Positions 1 through 10,400 of a DNA stretch of 64,000 nucleotides are shown here, in pieces. Every line of letters starts with the position of its first letter. Position 1 is the stretch's first letter. Source of the stretch: CALARM01 sp036746235 (GTDB lineage: Bacteria; Vulcanimicrobiota; SpSt-956; JAKJGF01); the NCBI GenBank assembly GCA_036746235.1, contig DAIOEN010000005.1, positions 1 through 64,000 of the forward strand. Direction: 5' to 3'. The position numbers and the translations under genes were made by a program. The notes beneath the pieces were generated by a model. It was not told the DNA's origin, made no database searches, and saw nothing but the letters and a program-made list of their open reading frames with translations.

Positions 1-2
1 AG

Positions 3-95
3 TCTATTGTTTACACTCTTAATTCTATAAGTCACTTTCTGGATATGCCTTTTATTATGGATTATGCAAAAAAGGCTGAACTTTTAATAAAATAG
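3..95 (+). CDS. C-terminal end of a truncated gene
   Basis: An open frame runs in from the left edge of the window to a TAG stop. It encodes about 30 residues that look helical and end in ELLIK. Only the tail is visible, so the product cannot be named. It converges on the hybrid kinase that follows, nine bases away, with no clear terminator between them. Confidence 0.4.
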   Translation, partial: SIVYTLNSISHFLDMPFIMDYAKKAELLIK

Positions 96-103
96 TTTTT
101 CCT

Positions 104-3025
104 CTACTTATTTCCTCTGAATAAATTTTCGAGCGCACCGGCCAGATCCTGTAGTGTAACAGGCTTTTTAAGAATGTCTCTGATGCCTGTCTCTCTGGCT
201 TTTTCCATACTGATAATATCAGTATAACCGGAACAGAGAATCACCGGAATATCAGGTCTTATTCCTGTAAGTTCTCCGGCAAGTTCAATACCTGTCATTT
301 GAGGCATTGTCTGATCGGTAATAACAAGATCGAAATTATGAGGTTCTTTACGAAATGTACCCAGCAGGTCATAAGTATTATGTTTTACAATAACTGAATA
401 ACCGAGTTTTTCCAGCATTTTTCCCATTGCATTAACCAGTATTTCTTCATCATCAACAATGATTATCCTTTCTTTACCGCAGGGAAGAGGGGATTCTTTT
501 TCCTTTTCTTCTTTTATAGCAGTTATAACCCTGGGGAGATATATATAAAAAGTGCTTCCTTTTTCAGGTTCACTTTCCACTCTTATTTCTCCTCTGTAAC
601 TCTTTATAATTCCATGAACAACAGCAAGGCCGAGACCGCTCCCTTCTCCATGTTTTTTTGTTGTAAAATAAGGTTCAAATATATGTTCTATAACATTTCT
701 GGTCATTCCATGACCTGTATCTTTTATTGTAAGTTTTACATATGGTCCCTGGGGTAGTTCATTATATAAATGTGCTTCTTTATCAGTAATTTCAATGTTT
801 TTGAGGCTTACTTCAAGGGAACCTCTCCTGCCACTCATGGCATGAGCAGAATTAGTACAGAGATTCATTACTATCTGATGAATATGGGTGGCATCAGCGA
901 GCACTGCAGCAGGGTCTTTGTCTATGTCCTGGATAATTTCAATAGTAGATGGGATTGTTGCTCTCAGCAGCTTAAGTGCTTCTTTTACAATAAGGTTAAT
1001 CTGTAACAGTTCTTTTTGCCCTTCGCTTTTGCGGCTTACTGCAAGAATTTGTTTTACCAGATCCCTTGCACGAAGGGAGGCTTTGATGCATTCTTTAAGA
1101 TTTTTCCAGATAAGGGAACCTTCCTGCACATCCATTAGAGACAGTTCTGTGTAGCCAAGAATAGAACCGAGAATATTATTGAAATCATGGGCAATGCCTC
1201 CTGCAAGAGTGCCTATGGCCTCCATTTTCTGTGACTGACGGAGCTGTTTTTCCAGTCTGTTACGCTCTGCTTCAAGTCTGTCTCTCTGAAGTCTTGCCTG
1301 TAAAATAGGAGAAACGAAATCTGCGATTGACTCCAGGAGCAGTATGTCTGTTTCATTATAATGTTCTGTCTTGTTTGCTACAGTAAATAGTCCTATGACT
1401 TCACCGTGATATACAATAGGGACAGATAATGCTCCTGTTACAGGAACATGTCCTTCAGGAATAGTAAGGCTATCATTGGAACATGCTGACTTACCTTCAA
1501 TAAGGGCTCTGCCCCATACACCTTTCCAGGTTTCCCGGGGAAATACTATGGTCTTATCTATTACCATACATTGTTCCCATATTTCTCTTGTAAGAGATGC
1601 ACAGACAAGTTCTCCTCCTTCATTGAGAAAACCGAAAATTCCGTATTTGCTTTTCATTACTTTTAAAACAATCTCCAGAACTTCTCCGTACATGGTATTG
1701 TCATCAATAGTGAGAAATATTTTTGCTATCTGATTTTTGACCGATATTTCAAATTCTGATTTTTTTAATGCTTCTTCTGTTTTTTTGAGTTCCGTAATAT
1801 CTCTGCCTACAACAACCAGACCTTTTCTGGAACCATCAGGATAGAAGGTAGGAACTTTTATAATATCAAAAGCCATGTCTTCCCCGTCCGGCCTGGGAAT
1901 TACTTCTATTCCACGGGTATAATCTTTTTCCATCCATGCTTTTTCATCTGTATCTTCACATGTAAGAAAGGCTTCACGATAAAATGAACTATAATCAGCA
2001 AGTTCGGAATCTTTTTTCCCTTTATAATCTACTCCTGTAAGTTGAAAGAGATTTAAATCAAATTCATTTGCTTCGAGCCATCGTCCTTTACCGTCTTTAA
2101 AACATACAATATCAGGCATTGAATTTATAAGTGTCCTGAGTCTTTCTTCACTTTCTATGAGAGATTCTGCAGTCTTTTTACTGTCCCTTTCTATCTTTTT
2201 TCTGTCTGTAATATTCCTTGTAATAATAATAATTCCCGATATGGCAGGATTATTGATTTGATTTTTTGCAATAGCCTCCAGCCATACATATGTTTCGTCT
2301 TTTCTCAGATTACGATACTGTATCGTCAGAATTCTCTCCGGATGGGCAAGAATTTCTCTGAATTTCTCAAAAACTGACTGTCTGTCATCAGGATGAATAA
2401 AGGTAAAAACTTCTTTCCCTGTAACCTCTTCAGGTGTACGACCATAGTAGGTTTCAAAAACAGGGGAAGTATAAATTATGTTACCGTTTATGTCTACAAT
2501 AGTGATTATCTCCTGAGAGAGTCTGGCTATGGTATGAAATTTTTCTTCTTCTTGCTTTAAAGTTTTTTCTACCTGTGTTCTTTCTATTATTCTTCCAAGC
2601 CTTTCTGCTATGATATTGATTAAATGTTTTTTTTCCATGAGGAAAGGACCTTCAAACATGTCAGGTTTTTCTTCTCTGTAAAATACCTGAATGATTCCGC
2701 ATTTCTGGCTTTTAACATTGATGGCTCTTTCCATTTTCCATTCTGTCTCTATAAAGTCAGGTGTTTTAAATTCCACTGTTTCAATTATGAGTCTGGCACA
2801 GGCAATGTCAGGATAAAACATGGCAGAAGGAACTAAATTGATAATTTCCTGATATAATTCATCTTCTTTAGTGTATGTTGTTTCCATGACTTCGGATATG
2901 CCATAGAGGCATTTAAGTTCTTTTATTTTTTCCCTTAACTCTATCGATTGTTTATTCCTGAGATTTTCTTCTTCTTCAACGATATTTATTAATTCTTCTC
3001 TGGTCATATCTTCGTAATTTTTCAT
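104..3025 (-). CDS. Hybrid sensor histidine kinase (PAS-PAS-GAF-HisKA-HATPase-REC)
   Basis: 973 residues, no membrane segment, so probably a cytoplasmic sensor kinase. The order is: N-terminal helical/GAF-like sensor (about 40-160), PAS (about 165-275), a second PAS (about 290-415), GAF (about 430-600), HisKA with phospho-accepting His613 in GGIAHDFNN, an HATPase with DTGHGM and GEGSGLGL boxes, and a C-terminal receiver (about 850-970) with Asp904 in VITDQTMPQ. The fused receiver implies an internal phosphorelay, and the final output partner is not visible here. A GGAGAGA ribosome site precedes the ATG. The four-helix-bundle sensor gene ends 25 bases upstream on the same strand, so the two are probably one operon and may form one sensing unit (inference). 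It is closely similar in layout to the kinase at 12076-14235. Confidence 0.93.
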   Translation of the reverse strand: MKNYEDMTREELINIVEEEENLRNKQSIELREKIKELKCLYGISEVMETTYTKEDELYQEIINLVPSAMFYPDIACARLIIETVEFKTPDFIETEWKMERAINVKSQKCGIIQVFYREEKPDMFEGPFLMEKKHLINIIAERLGRIIERTQVEKTLKQEEEKFHTIARLSQEIITIVDINGNIIYTSPVFETYYGRTPEEVTGKEVFTFIHPDDRQSVFEKFREILAHPERILTIQYRNLRKDETYVWLEAIAKNQINNPAISGIIIITRNITDRKKIERDSKKTAESLIESEERLRTLINSMPDIVCFKDGKGRWLEANEFDLNLFQLTGVDYKGKKDSELADYSSFYREAFLTCEDTDEKAWMEKDYTRGIEVIPRPDGEDMAFDIIKVPTFYPDGSRKGLVVVGRDITELKKTEEALKKSEFEISVKNQIAKIFLTIDDNTMYGEVLEIVLKVMKSKYGIFGFLNEGGELVCASLTREIWEQCMVIDKTIVFPRETWKGVWGRALIEGKSACSNDSLTIPEGHVPVTGALSVPIVYHGEVIGLFTVANKTEHYNETDILLLESIADFVSPILQARLQRDRLEAERNRLEKQLRQSQKMEAIGTLAGGIAHDFNNILGSILGYTELSLMDVQEGSLIWKNLKECIKASLRARDLVKQILAVSRKSEGQKELLQINLIVKEALKLLRATIPSTIEIIQDIDKDPAAVLADATHIHQIVMNLCTNSAHAMSGRRGSLEVSLKNIEITDKEAHLYNELPQGPYVKLTIKDTGHGMTRNVIEHIFEPYFTTKKHGEGSGLGLAVVHGIIKSYRGEIRVESEPEKGSTFYIYLPRVITAIKEEKEKESPLPCGKERIIIVDDEEILVNAMGKMLEKLGYSVIVKHNTYDLLGTFRKEPHNFDLVITDQTMPQMTGIELAGELTGIRPDIPVILCSGYTDIISMEKARETGIRDILKKPVTLQDLAGALENLFRGNK

Positions 3026-3049
3026 AACAGGTCTCTCTCCAGTGAATAC

Positions 3050-3802
3050 TTATTTTGTGGTATTCTTTAGTTTTATTGCTATCTTGTATAATTCTTCTAT
3101 CAAGACAGCAGTTTCAGTTCTTTCTTCCGGCCCATTACTTAATGATTTATTTATTTTACCTGTAATCAATATACCCGTCATAATAACCATTATTATACCG
3201 ATAAGGACAGAATTTATTATAATCACTCTGCCTGTTTTTAGCTGTTTTATAAGCTCCGTGAAGGTTTCTTCTGAAATTTTTCTTTTTCTTTCTATTAAAT
3301 CATTCAGTTTATCAGCAGATGTTGCATAAGATTCTCCGGCACGTGAAATGGCTTCCTGTAAATCTTCTTTATTTTCTAAAATTTTATTATCTGAATGTTT
3401 TTTTTCATATAAAAGAGACAGAACTTTTTCATGATTCTTTATCCATTCCTCAAGAGTTACAGAAAACTCTTTCCATTTAAGCTCTTCCTCCTGAGTCATA
3501 GGAAGAGATTGATAAATATTTGACTGTTCATATATTTTTTTTATAGAAAATTCAGTCTTTGCAAATATGTCCTCTTTCTCTTCTGTATTTATCAACATAG
3601 TTTCATATGACATAACAGAGTTACCGCATTCCTGAATCGATTTAAGTACATCCATCCCCTTTAATGTATTATTATACTCTTCAAAAATAATATTTATCCT
3701 GTTTAAAGTAATAAAATCGAACAAGCCTGTCATCAGTATTATCATACTGACTAATATACAGAGTATCGGTAATAAAGATTTCGCAGGTACAGATGATAGC
3801 AT
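3050..3802 (-). CDS. Four-helix-bundle membrane sensor without signalling domain
   Basis: 250 residues. A transmembrane segment near residues 10-32 is followed by a helical extracytoplasmic part (about 35-185, charged and coiled-coil-like), then a second transmembrane segment (about 193-213) and a short cytoplasmic tail. This is the membrane half of a 4HB-type chemoreceptor or sensor kinase. It has no HAMP, methyl-accepting or kinase domain, so it must act through another protein. The hybrid kinase starts 25 bases downstream on the same strand. A GGGAGAG ribosome site lies nine bases before the ATG. Function as a ligand-binding partner of the downstream kinase is inference. Confidence 0.75.
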   Translation of the reverse strand: MLSSVPAKSLLPILCILVSMIILMTGLFDFITLNRINIIFEEYNNTLKGMDVLKSIQECGNSVMSYETMLINTEEKEDIFAKTEFSIKKIYEQSNIYQSLPMTQEEELKWKEFSVTLEEWIKNHEKVLSLLYEKKHSDNKILENKEDLQEAISRAGESYATSADKLNDLIERKRKISEETFTELIKQLKTGRVIIINSVLIGIIMVIMTGILITGKINKSLSNGPEERTETAVLIEELYKIAIKLKNTTK

Positions 3803-3947
3803 ATAATCTTTCTCTCCCTATTTATTTAATGATTTATTCTTTTTGTGGTGATTTAACGGAGAATTATGTATAAATTTTTATATATACCTGTACAAAATAA
3901 TTTCTATGGATTCATTTAAATATCCTTCCTGTTGAAAATTTATTATA

Positions 3948-3977
3948 GTGAAAAGTGAAAAGTGAATAGTGAAAAGA
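3948..3977 (+). repeat. Degenerate heptamer repeat (GTGAAAA / GTGAATA)
   Basis: Four to five tandem copies of a 7-base unit of the form GTGAAWA. Related heptamer tracts occur at about 19067-19089, 59191-59252 and 61194-61242. The rest of 3803-4039 holds only AT-rich promoter-like sequence and the ribosome site of the next gene. Confidence 0.7.
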
Positions 3978-4039
3978 TTGTATCTCAGTAGATTTTAAAC
4001 TATAATAATATGATAAAAAGTTATTTCAGGAGGCTATAA

Positions 4040-5065
4040 ATGAAAATCGATTATGATATATCTGTAGAAACAGGGCAGACTTTTGTTATAGAACGGTTTA
4101 AACCTGAAGATGCAAAGGGTGTGGCTCATCTTTTTCACTCAATATACGGCTCTGCATATCCCTTTGAAACCTATTATATTCCGGAAAGAATGGCAGAGGA
4201 AAACTGCAACGGAAATATCTATTCTGTCGTAGCCCGTACACCGAAAGGTGATGTTATAGGCCATGGTGCTCTTTACAGAAGTTCTCCTCATAATCAAAAT
4301 CTTTATGAAATAGGCCAGTATATTGTGAGAAAAAATTATCGTGATACCTTTGCTGCCTTTAAGATTAATCAGTATATCTCCGAAAATCTTGTAAAAGAGA
4401 TTTCTCCTGACGGCATATTCGGAGAAGCTGTGTGCAATCATATTATTACACAGAAATCGTGTTATATTATCGGCATGAAAGATGTCGCCATAGAATTAGA
4501 CCTCATGCCTGAAGAGACCTATAAAAAAGAACGTAATGCTCCGGGAAGAGTATCATGTGTTATATCAATAAAATTGTTCAATGATACTCTCAGAGAAATT
4601 TTTATTCCTTCTATTTATAAAGGAGAAATAGACTATATATTGAGTGACCTGAATATTCAACGAACACTTACCTGCTCATGTGAGGAAATACCGGCAAATT
4701 TAAAGAGTAACATAGATGTTAAATTCTTTAACTTTGCATCTGTAGGGAGGTTTAATGTTATTACCGGAGGCAGCGATTTTGACAGGGTTGCAGAAGAACT
4801 GGAAAAAGAAGGAATAAAAAATAATATAAATATATTTCAATTCTTTATTAATCTGGAAAAACCATGGTCAGGCAGAATAATAGAAAACCTACGAAAAAAA
4901 GGTTATTTTTTCGGAGGATATATTCCTCTGTGGTTTAACTCGGACAGTATTTTAATGCAAAAAAATCAGACATTATCCGATTTCAGCAATATAAATCTTT
5001 ATTCTGAAAAAGCAAAAAAAATATTCTCTTTTATCCGATCTGGTTGGAACCACAGTACCACTTAA
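4040..5065 (+). CDS. GNAT-family N-acetyltransferase-like protein
   Basis: 341 residues, cytoplasmic. Residues about 14-150 have the GNAT pattern: a start like FVIERFKPEDAKGVAHLF, then a central VARTPKGDVIGHGALY strand and a YIVRKNYRDTFAAFKIN stretch in the acyl-CoA pyrophosphate-loop position. The C-terminal half (about 170-341) may be a second degenerate GNAT fold. AGGAGG lies just before the ATG. The stop overlaps the stop of the acyl carrier protein gene on the other strand by four bases. Next to an acyl ligase and acyl carrier protein, it could transfer an acyl group from the carrier to an amine, but that is inference. Confidence 0.75.
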   Translation: MKIDYDISVETGQTFVIERFKPEDAKGVAHLFHSIYGSAYPFETYYIPERMAEENCNGNIYSVVARTPKGDVIGHGALYRSSPHNQNLYEIGQYIVRKNYRDTFAAFKINQYISENLVKEISPDGIFGEAVCNHIITQKSCYIIGMKDVAIELDLMPEETYKKERNAPGRVSCVISIKLFNDTLREIFIPSIYKGEIDYILSDLNIQRTLTCSCEEIPANLKSNIDVKFFNFASVGRFNVITGGSDFDRVAEELEKEGIKNNINIFQFFINLEKPWSGRIIENLRKKGYFFGGYIPLWFNSDSILMQKNQTLSDFSNINLYSEKAKKIFSFIRSGWNHSTT

Positions 5066-5304
5066 GATTTTATTTTTTCGTTCACAAAAGCTACAAAATC
5101 ATTGATAGTCTTAAGCTGTCCTCCTGTGGCATCTGATAAATCTATATGATATTTTTTCTCTGTCTCTACAGCCAGCATAGGTAAATCAATAGAATCCATT
5201 CCCTGAAGAATAAGAGGTACATCTGCCTTAAGGCTGTTAACAAATATCTCGTTTATGCCCGATTCTTTCATTAGATTAATAATATCGGATGTTGTAATTG
5301 CCAT
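5062..5304 (-). CDS. Acyl carrier protein
   Basis: 80 residues, the usual carrier-protein length. The phosphopantetheine attachment motif is GMDSIDL with Ser38, in place of the more common DSL. Acidic helices flank it. It lies 94 bases downstream of an AMP-dependent acyl ligase on the same strand, so the ligase probably loads an acyl group onto it. An AAGGAAG ribosome site precedes the start. It is unlikely to be the housekeeping fatty-acid carrier because no fab genes are nearby. Confidence 0.88.
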   Translation of the reverse strand: MAITTSDIINLMKESGINEIFVNSLKADVPLILQGMDSIDLPMLAVETEKKYHIDLSDATGGQLKTINDFVAFVNEKIKS

Positions 5305-5398
5305 GTTTATCTTCCTTTCCTTTTCTAATTTACCTGTTACGGTAATTAGTGCTTATAACGGTTATTAATATTGAACCAAATTTCTTTCCATTCAGTCT

Positions 5399-6919
5399 TC
5401 ACTCTTTTAAATATTTCTTATTTATGCTTATTACGTTAAGTAATTTGAATCTCTGAAGCTTTCCTGTTTCGGTTTTCGGTATTTCTTCCGTGAAGATTAT
5501 CTGGACTGGACACATATATTCAGGTAATTTTTTTAATATAAAATTGCGTATGTCTTTACTCACCGAAGGATCTTCATTAACACCTTCCCTGAGAACCACA
5601 CATGCTACAGGCCTTACCAGTTCTTCCAGTTTTCTCCATGTTACTCCGCATTCCATTACCGCAGGGTGTTCTTTTATTACCTGTTCTACCTGTACCGGTG
5701 ATACCCAGTTACCATCAACTTTGAACATATCATCACTTCTGCACTGATATGTGTAACAGCCGTTTTCTTCAATATAGATATCTCCGGTTTTTATCCATCC
5801 TTCAGGGACCATTGTTTCTTTCGTTTTATATGGTCTGTTCCAGTAATAAGGAGCATTGCTTTCTCCTTTTATCAATAAATGTCCCTGAGTGCCGGAAGGA
5901 ACATCCCTGCCGTTTTTTTCCACAATCTTTACTTCATAACCGGGTACGGGAAAACCGGAAGAACCGGGCCGTATATTCCCCGGCCTGTTTGAAATAACAA
6001 TATGCATTGTTTCCGTAGTTCCGAGACCGTCTATTATTTCAAGTCCTGTCATCTCTTTCCATTCATGATAAATCCCCCGGGGCAGAACTTCTCCTGCAGA
6101 TATACAGAGGCGAATAGACGGGAATGTAACCTTTTCTCCCATAGCCTTTATCATCATATTATAAAGAGTCGGTACGCCGAAAAACAGAGTCGGTTTATAT
6201 TCTGAAATGACCTTAATTATTTCAAGGGGAGCAGGTTTATGAGGGAATAATACAGTTGATGCGCCGAAAGTCAGAGGAAAAGCAAGACTGTTCCCGAAAC
6301 CATAGGCGAAAAATAATTTACTTGCAGAAAATGTTATGTCTTTTTCTGTCATATTCAGAACCTGTGTGCCATAGGTTTTTGCAATAAAGGTAATATCCTT
6401 CAGTCTGTGTGGTATACCTTTGGGATTACCGGTACTGCCTGAAGTGTACATAATAAAATTTATATCTTTTTCAGGTGAAGTTTCAGAAGCAGGTAATGAT
6501 TGTGTTAACATTTCATTATAATGATTATCATCAATATATAATTTAAATCTGAGAGAGCCCGGTTTTATCCCGGATATTTCATTGTTTTTTAATGTAATAA
6601 GAGCAGATGCTTCACAGTCATAGAAGATAAATTCATATGTTTCCGATTTTAAATCAGGACTCAGAAGCACCGGAATGGCACCGATTTTTATGGCGCCAAG
6701 AAATGAATAAATAGTATCGGGAAAATCGGGAAGGGCAATAAGAATTCTGTCTTTTTTTCTGAGTCCCAGATTTTTTAAGATATTTCCAACCCTGTTTATA
6801 TTTTCCAGGAGTTTTAAATAGGTTATTTTTTCTCCGCAGTAATAAATGGCTGTCTTATTGCCTTTTTGTAATGCATGACCGGTCAGAATATCAAAAAAAT
6901 TATCACGGCAAATATTCAA
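5399..6919 (-). CDS. AMP-dependent acyl/aryl ligase, benzoate-CoA-ligase-like
   Basis: 506 residues, ANL superfamily. The phosphate-binding motif YTSGSTGNPKG is at about 158-168. SASKLFFAYGFGNSLAFPL and PTLFFGVPTLYN resemble benzoate-CoA ligases. GLGTTET, the hinge-region GDIY and the C-terminal catalytic lysine in TETGKLQRF (about 487) are all present, so it should be active. It would activate a carboxylic acid with ATP and pass it to CoA or to the acyl carrier protein encoded next. The latter is favoured by the neighbour but not proven. The acid substrate (aryl or fatty) is unknown. Confidence 0.88.
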   Translation of the reverse strand: MNICRDNFFDILTGHALQKGNKTAIYYCGEKITYLKLLENINRVGNILKNLGLRKKDRILIALPDFPDTIYSFLGAIKIGAIPVLLSPDLKSETYEFIFYDCEASALITLKNNEISGIKPGSLRFKLYIDDNHYNEMLTQSLPASETSPEKDINFIMYTSGSTGNPKGIPHRLKDITFIAKTYGTQVLNMTEKDITFSASKLFFAYGFGNSLAFPLTFGASTVLFPHKPAPLEIIKVISEYKPTLFFGVPTLYNMMIKAMGEKVTFPSIRLCISAGEVLPRGIYHEWKEMTGLEIIDGLGTTETMHIVISNRPGNIRPGSSGFPVPGYEVKIVEKNGRDVPSGTQGHLLIKGESNAPYYWNRPYKTKETMVPEGWIKTGDIYIEENGCYTYQCRSDDMFKVDGNWVSPVQVEQVIKEHPAVMECGVTWRKLEELVRPVACVVLREGVNEDPSVSKDIRNFILKKLPEYMCPVQIIFTEEIPKTETGKLQRFKLLNVISINKKYLKE

Positions 6920-6959
6920 AATGAACTCCTTTTTTCAATCACTAAGTACAGCTCCAGAT

Positions 6960-7170
6960 AAGTTATTACACATTTCTAAAACCTGTCCCCGGCCGGACTC
7001 TTCCGGAAAATATATGATCATGTTGCGTCGCAAACTGGTTTTGCAGACTGTTAATATTTTGCGTCTATATAATTTACAACTCTCTTTTAATACGGCATAT
7101 CTTTTCCTCCAGAGCCCGGCCAGGGACAGGAGTGTGAGCCATATTTTTTTAGGTACCAATTTACCTGCTG
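6960..7170. repeat. Diverged copy of the MITE at 7177-7392
   Basis: This stretch follows the same order as the internal part of the next element: a CTTCCG(G/A)AAAAT block, a GTCTNTATAATTTACAA-like block, TTTAATACGG and TCCAGAGCC. It lacks the terminal inverted repeats, so it is probably an older decayed copy lying in tandem. The 6920-7425 gap contains no convincing gene. Confidence 0.55.
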
Positions 7171-7176
7171 CGGTAC

Positions 7177-7392
7177 TAAGAGCCTATCCGAAAAGTCATC
7201 AAATACCTTCCGGTGCGTGAGGCTCTTCCGAAAAATCTATAATCCTCATGCAAAACAACATGTCTTTAAAGACTGCTACGATATTACATTTATTTAATTT
7301 ACAAATTACCGTTAATACGGTATATATTTTTCTCCAGAGCCTCACACACCGGAAGGGTGTGCAATAAATATTACTTTTCGGATAGGCTCTAA
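7177..7392. mobile_element. MITE with IS5-like terminal inverted repeats
   Basis: Perfect terminal inverted repeats, AGAGCCTATCCGAAAAGT at 7179-7196 and its complement at 7373-7390, enclose about 210 bp of non-coding DNA. A TAA trinucleotide flanks both ends and looks like a target duplication. GAGCC...GAAAA ends with a TNA target resemble the IS5 family (IS1031/ISL2 type). No transposase is encoded, so it needs one in trans. Confidence 0.75.
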
Positions 7393-7425
7393 GCAGTTAT
7401 TTCTGTGGAAATATTATTCATAATT

Positions 7426-10400
7426 TTAACGATGGTGTTTTGTAATTTTTTCATTTGCTGTAAAATCACCTGTATTTTTTAGGACAATCTTATATTTTTT
7501 TATTCTTTCATATAAAGTAGGTCGACTTATACCGAGTATTACTGATGCTTTACTTATATTATTATCAGTTCTCTTTAACACTTTTTCTATTTGATATATT
7601 TCACTGTTTATTTTATCTATATTATTTCTGGCTTTTCTTAGTTCTATTTCTTTTAAATACTTGAATGAACTATTATAATTTTCATTTTCTCTAGCTTCAT
7701 CGCAGGATATGTTGTTTTCTGATAAAGACCTGAATTTGGGCGGTAGATTGTCAGGTGTAATGTCACTGTCTTTAGAAAATATTACGGCATGTTCCATAGT
7801 ATGTTCCAGTTCCCTTACATTTCCAGGCCATGAATAATTCATAAATATATTATAAGTCTCTTCTGAAAGAGAAAGCTTCTTTTTATTCAGTTTATTGCTG
7901 AAGAATTTTATGAAATGGTTTGACAGGAGTCTTATATCTTCTTTTCTCTCTCTTAAAGGAGGAAGTTTTATTTCCACTACTTCGAGGCGATAATATAAAT
8001 CTTCTCTGAAATTTCCTTCCAGAACTTTCTTTTTTAAATCCTGATTTGTTGCTGCTACAAGGCGGACGTCAACTTTTACTGATTTTGATGATCCTACCGG
8101 TTCAAATTCCTTTTCCTGAAGTACTCGGAGCAGTTTTTTCTGTATTTCAGGATTGATATCTCCTATCTCATCCAGAAATATGGTGCCGCTGTCAGCCTGT
8201 TGAAAGCGACCTGTTTTATCCTTAATGGCACCGGTGAAAGCTCCCTTTACATGCCCAAAAAGTTCACTTTCAAAGAGATTTTCTGATATAGAAGGACATC
8301 CTACCTTTATAAGAGGTTTATGTCTTCTTACACCTTTATAATGCAGTGCTTCTGCTACAAGTTCTTTCCCTGTTCCGCTTTCACCTGTAACAAGCACTGT
8401 ACTGTTGATGTCGGCGAGATCTTCTATTATAGAGTAAATCTTCTGCATGGAAGGACTTTTCCCTATTATATTATGACATCTTGAACGTTCTATCTTTGTT
8501 TCTATAAGATTTTTTTCTTTTTTCCCTGTTTCATATCTTTCATAGACTCTTACAAAAATTTCTCTCAGCATTTTTAAGAATCTTCTTTCTTCATCTTTCC
8601 AATCTCTTTCTCTTTTTTTCATAGTAAAACCGAAACAACCTGTCAGAATATTTTCTCTGTAAATAGGAAACATAAGAATAGATTTAATTTCATAATATAA
8701 CCATTCTTTTTCATTGGCCATAACAGAGGAAATATTTATTTCTTCCAGATATTCCGGTTCTTTGAATTTTTCATAAAGGAAGTTTGCAATTGAGTTACCT
8801 GTATAATTATGGGAGAGATTTTTAGAACACCATTCATGATTTTTATTTTTATTGAAGAAATAGAGACATACTCTGTCTGTATCTACAAATTTTCCTGCTG
8901 CTTCAAGACTGTGTTTTATTTCTTTATCAAAATCTGCCAATTTAAAATTGATAAATCTTGTAGATATATTTGTAATCAATTCTTCCATTGACAGCCAGTA
9001 ATTCAGATGATTTTCAGCTTTTTTTCTTTGTTCTATTTCCAGAATAAGTTCTTCTGTTCTTTTTTTTACAATATTTTCAAGGTTTCCCTGATATTCTTTT
9101 AATTTTTTTTCTCCTTCGTAACGTTTCCATACATTTACAAATATATCTCCCAGAAGTTTTAAAAGTTTCAGATCTTTTTTAAGCCAGATTCTTTCTTCAA
9201 AATAGCTGAAAAAACCTATAGAGCCAAGGGCTTTTTTATTCAGTGAAAGAGGAATTGAAACCAGAGATTTAACCTTTATATGTTCGAAAAATTCTTTTTC
9301 TATATGACCTTCAGGAGGAAAATCAGACATTTTTTGTATATAAATAGTTTTAAGTTTCTGTGTCATGTCCATAAGCCACGGAAATTTCTTTACATTACGG
9401 GCAGGTTTGCTCTGAGGTGGTTCTGCTTCAAAGAACATGGAAACATATATGAAAAAAATTCCTTCTATTATAACCAGCAATTTTACTATACTATTCTTCT
9501 GCCCCGTAAAGTAAAAGAGCTGTCCTGAATAGGTTGAGTGAATAATTCCTCTGTCATATATTTTTTTTAAAGATTTTTCCACAAGATAATAGTGGCTCAA
9601 TCTTACTAACATTGGTATAAATCCTTTGGATAACCATTCATATCGGCCAGAACCATCTTCTGTTATAACAGTTATAATACATTCTGCTCCGACAAAATCT
9701 CTTATAACTTTTACCGTTTCTTCAATCTCACTGTTAAATCTGGAAAAATCAATATTGATAAATTTTGTGGCTATTTTCACTACAAGATTTTCAAGGGACA
9801 TAGTTCTGTGAGAAATATTTCTTTTATTTACAATATCTCTGGCTTCAATTGTTTTATATAAGATAATTGCTGTATCATAATCTTCCGTACCTGAAGGTAT
9901 TTTTATTATTTTAATATTAAAATAAGAAGTTTTATTTTTTATATTAATTTTCGTATTAAAAGTGAAAACAGGATTATCCATGGAAGCAAAAATGAGTAAT
10001 TCAGGTTCTATATGGTTTAGAATATAAGATGAAAAAAAGAGCTTTTTATCACCTCTTTCACCGTATTCTTTCAGAAATTTTTCAGAAGCTCTGTTAAGTC
10101 TTTTTATTTTATTGCTCTCATTGAGTAAGATAACAGGATTTTCCAGTTTGTTCAGTTCTTTCCAGTTATTTTCATCATTTACACAGTTTAAATCAAGTTC
10201 TTCTGTGATTATGCTATTTTTCATGCAGAGCCATTCCATAGTAAAAGCCTGCCTGATAAAAGTGAAGCCTTTATTTATTATTGAGCAATAATCCAGATAT
10301 ATATGGCCTTTTTCTCTGTCTGTAATAAGATCTATATAGGACTGACTGTAATATTTCAGTAAAAATATAAATTCCCCGGGATTTATATTTTTTTTCATAT

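Noticed and set aside
5335..5375. AATTTACCTGTTACGGTAATTA-like stretch recurring near 7160 and 20835
   Set aside because: The similarity is short and AT-biased, so it cannot be separated from chance.
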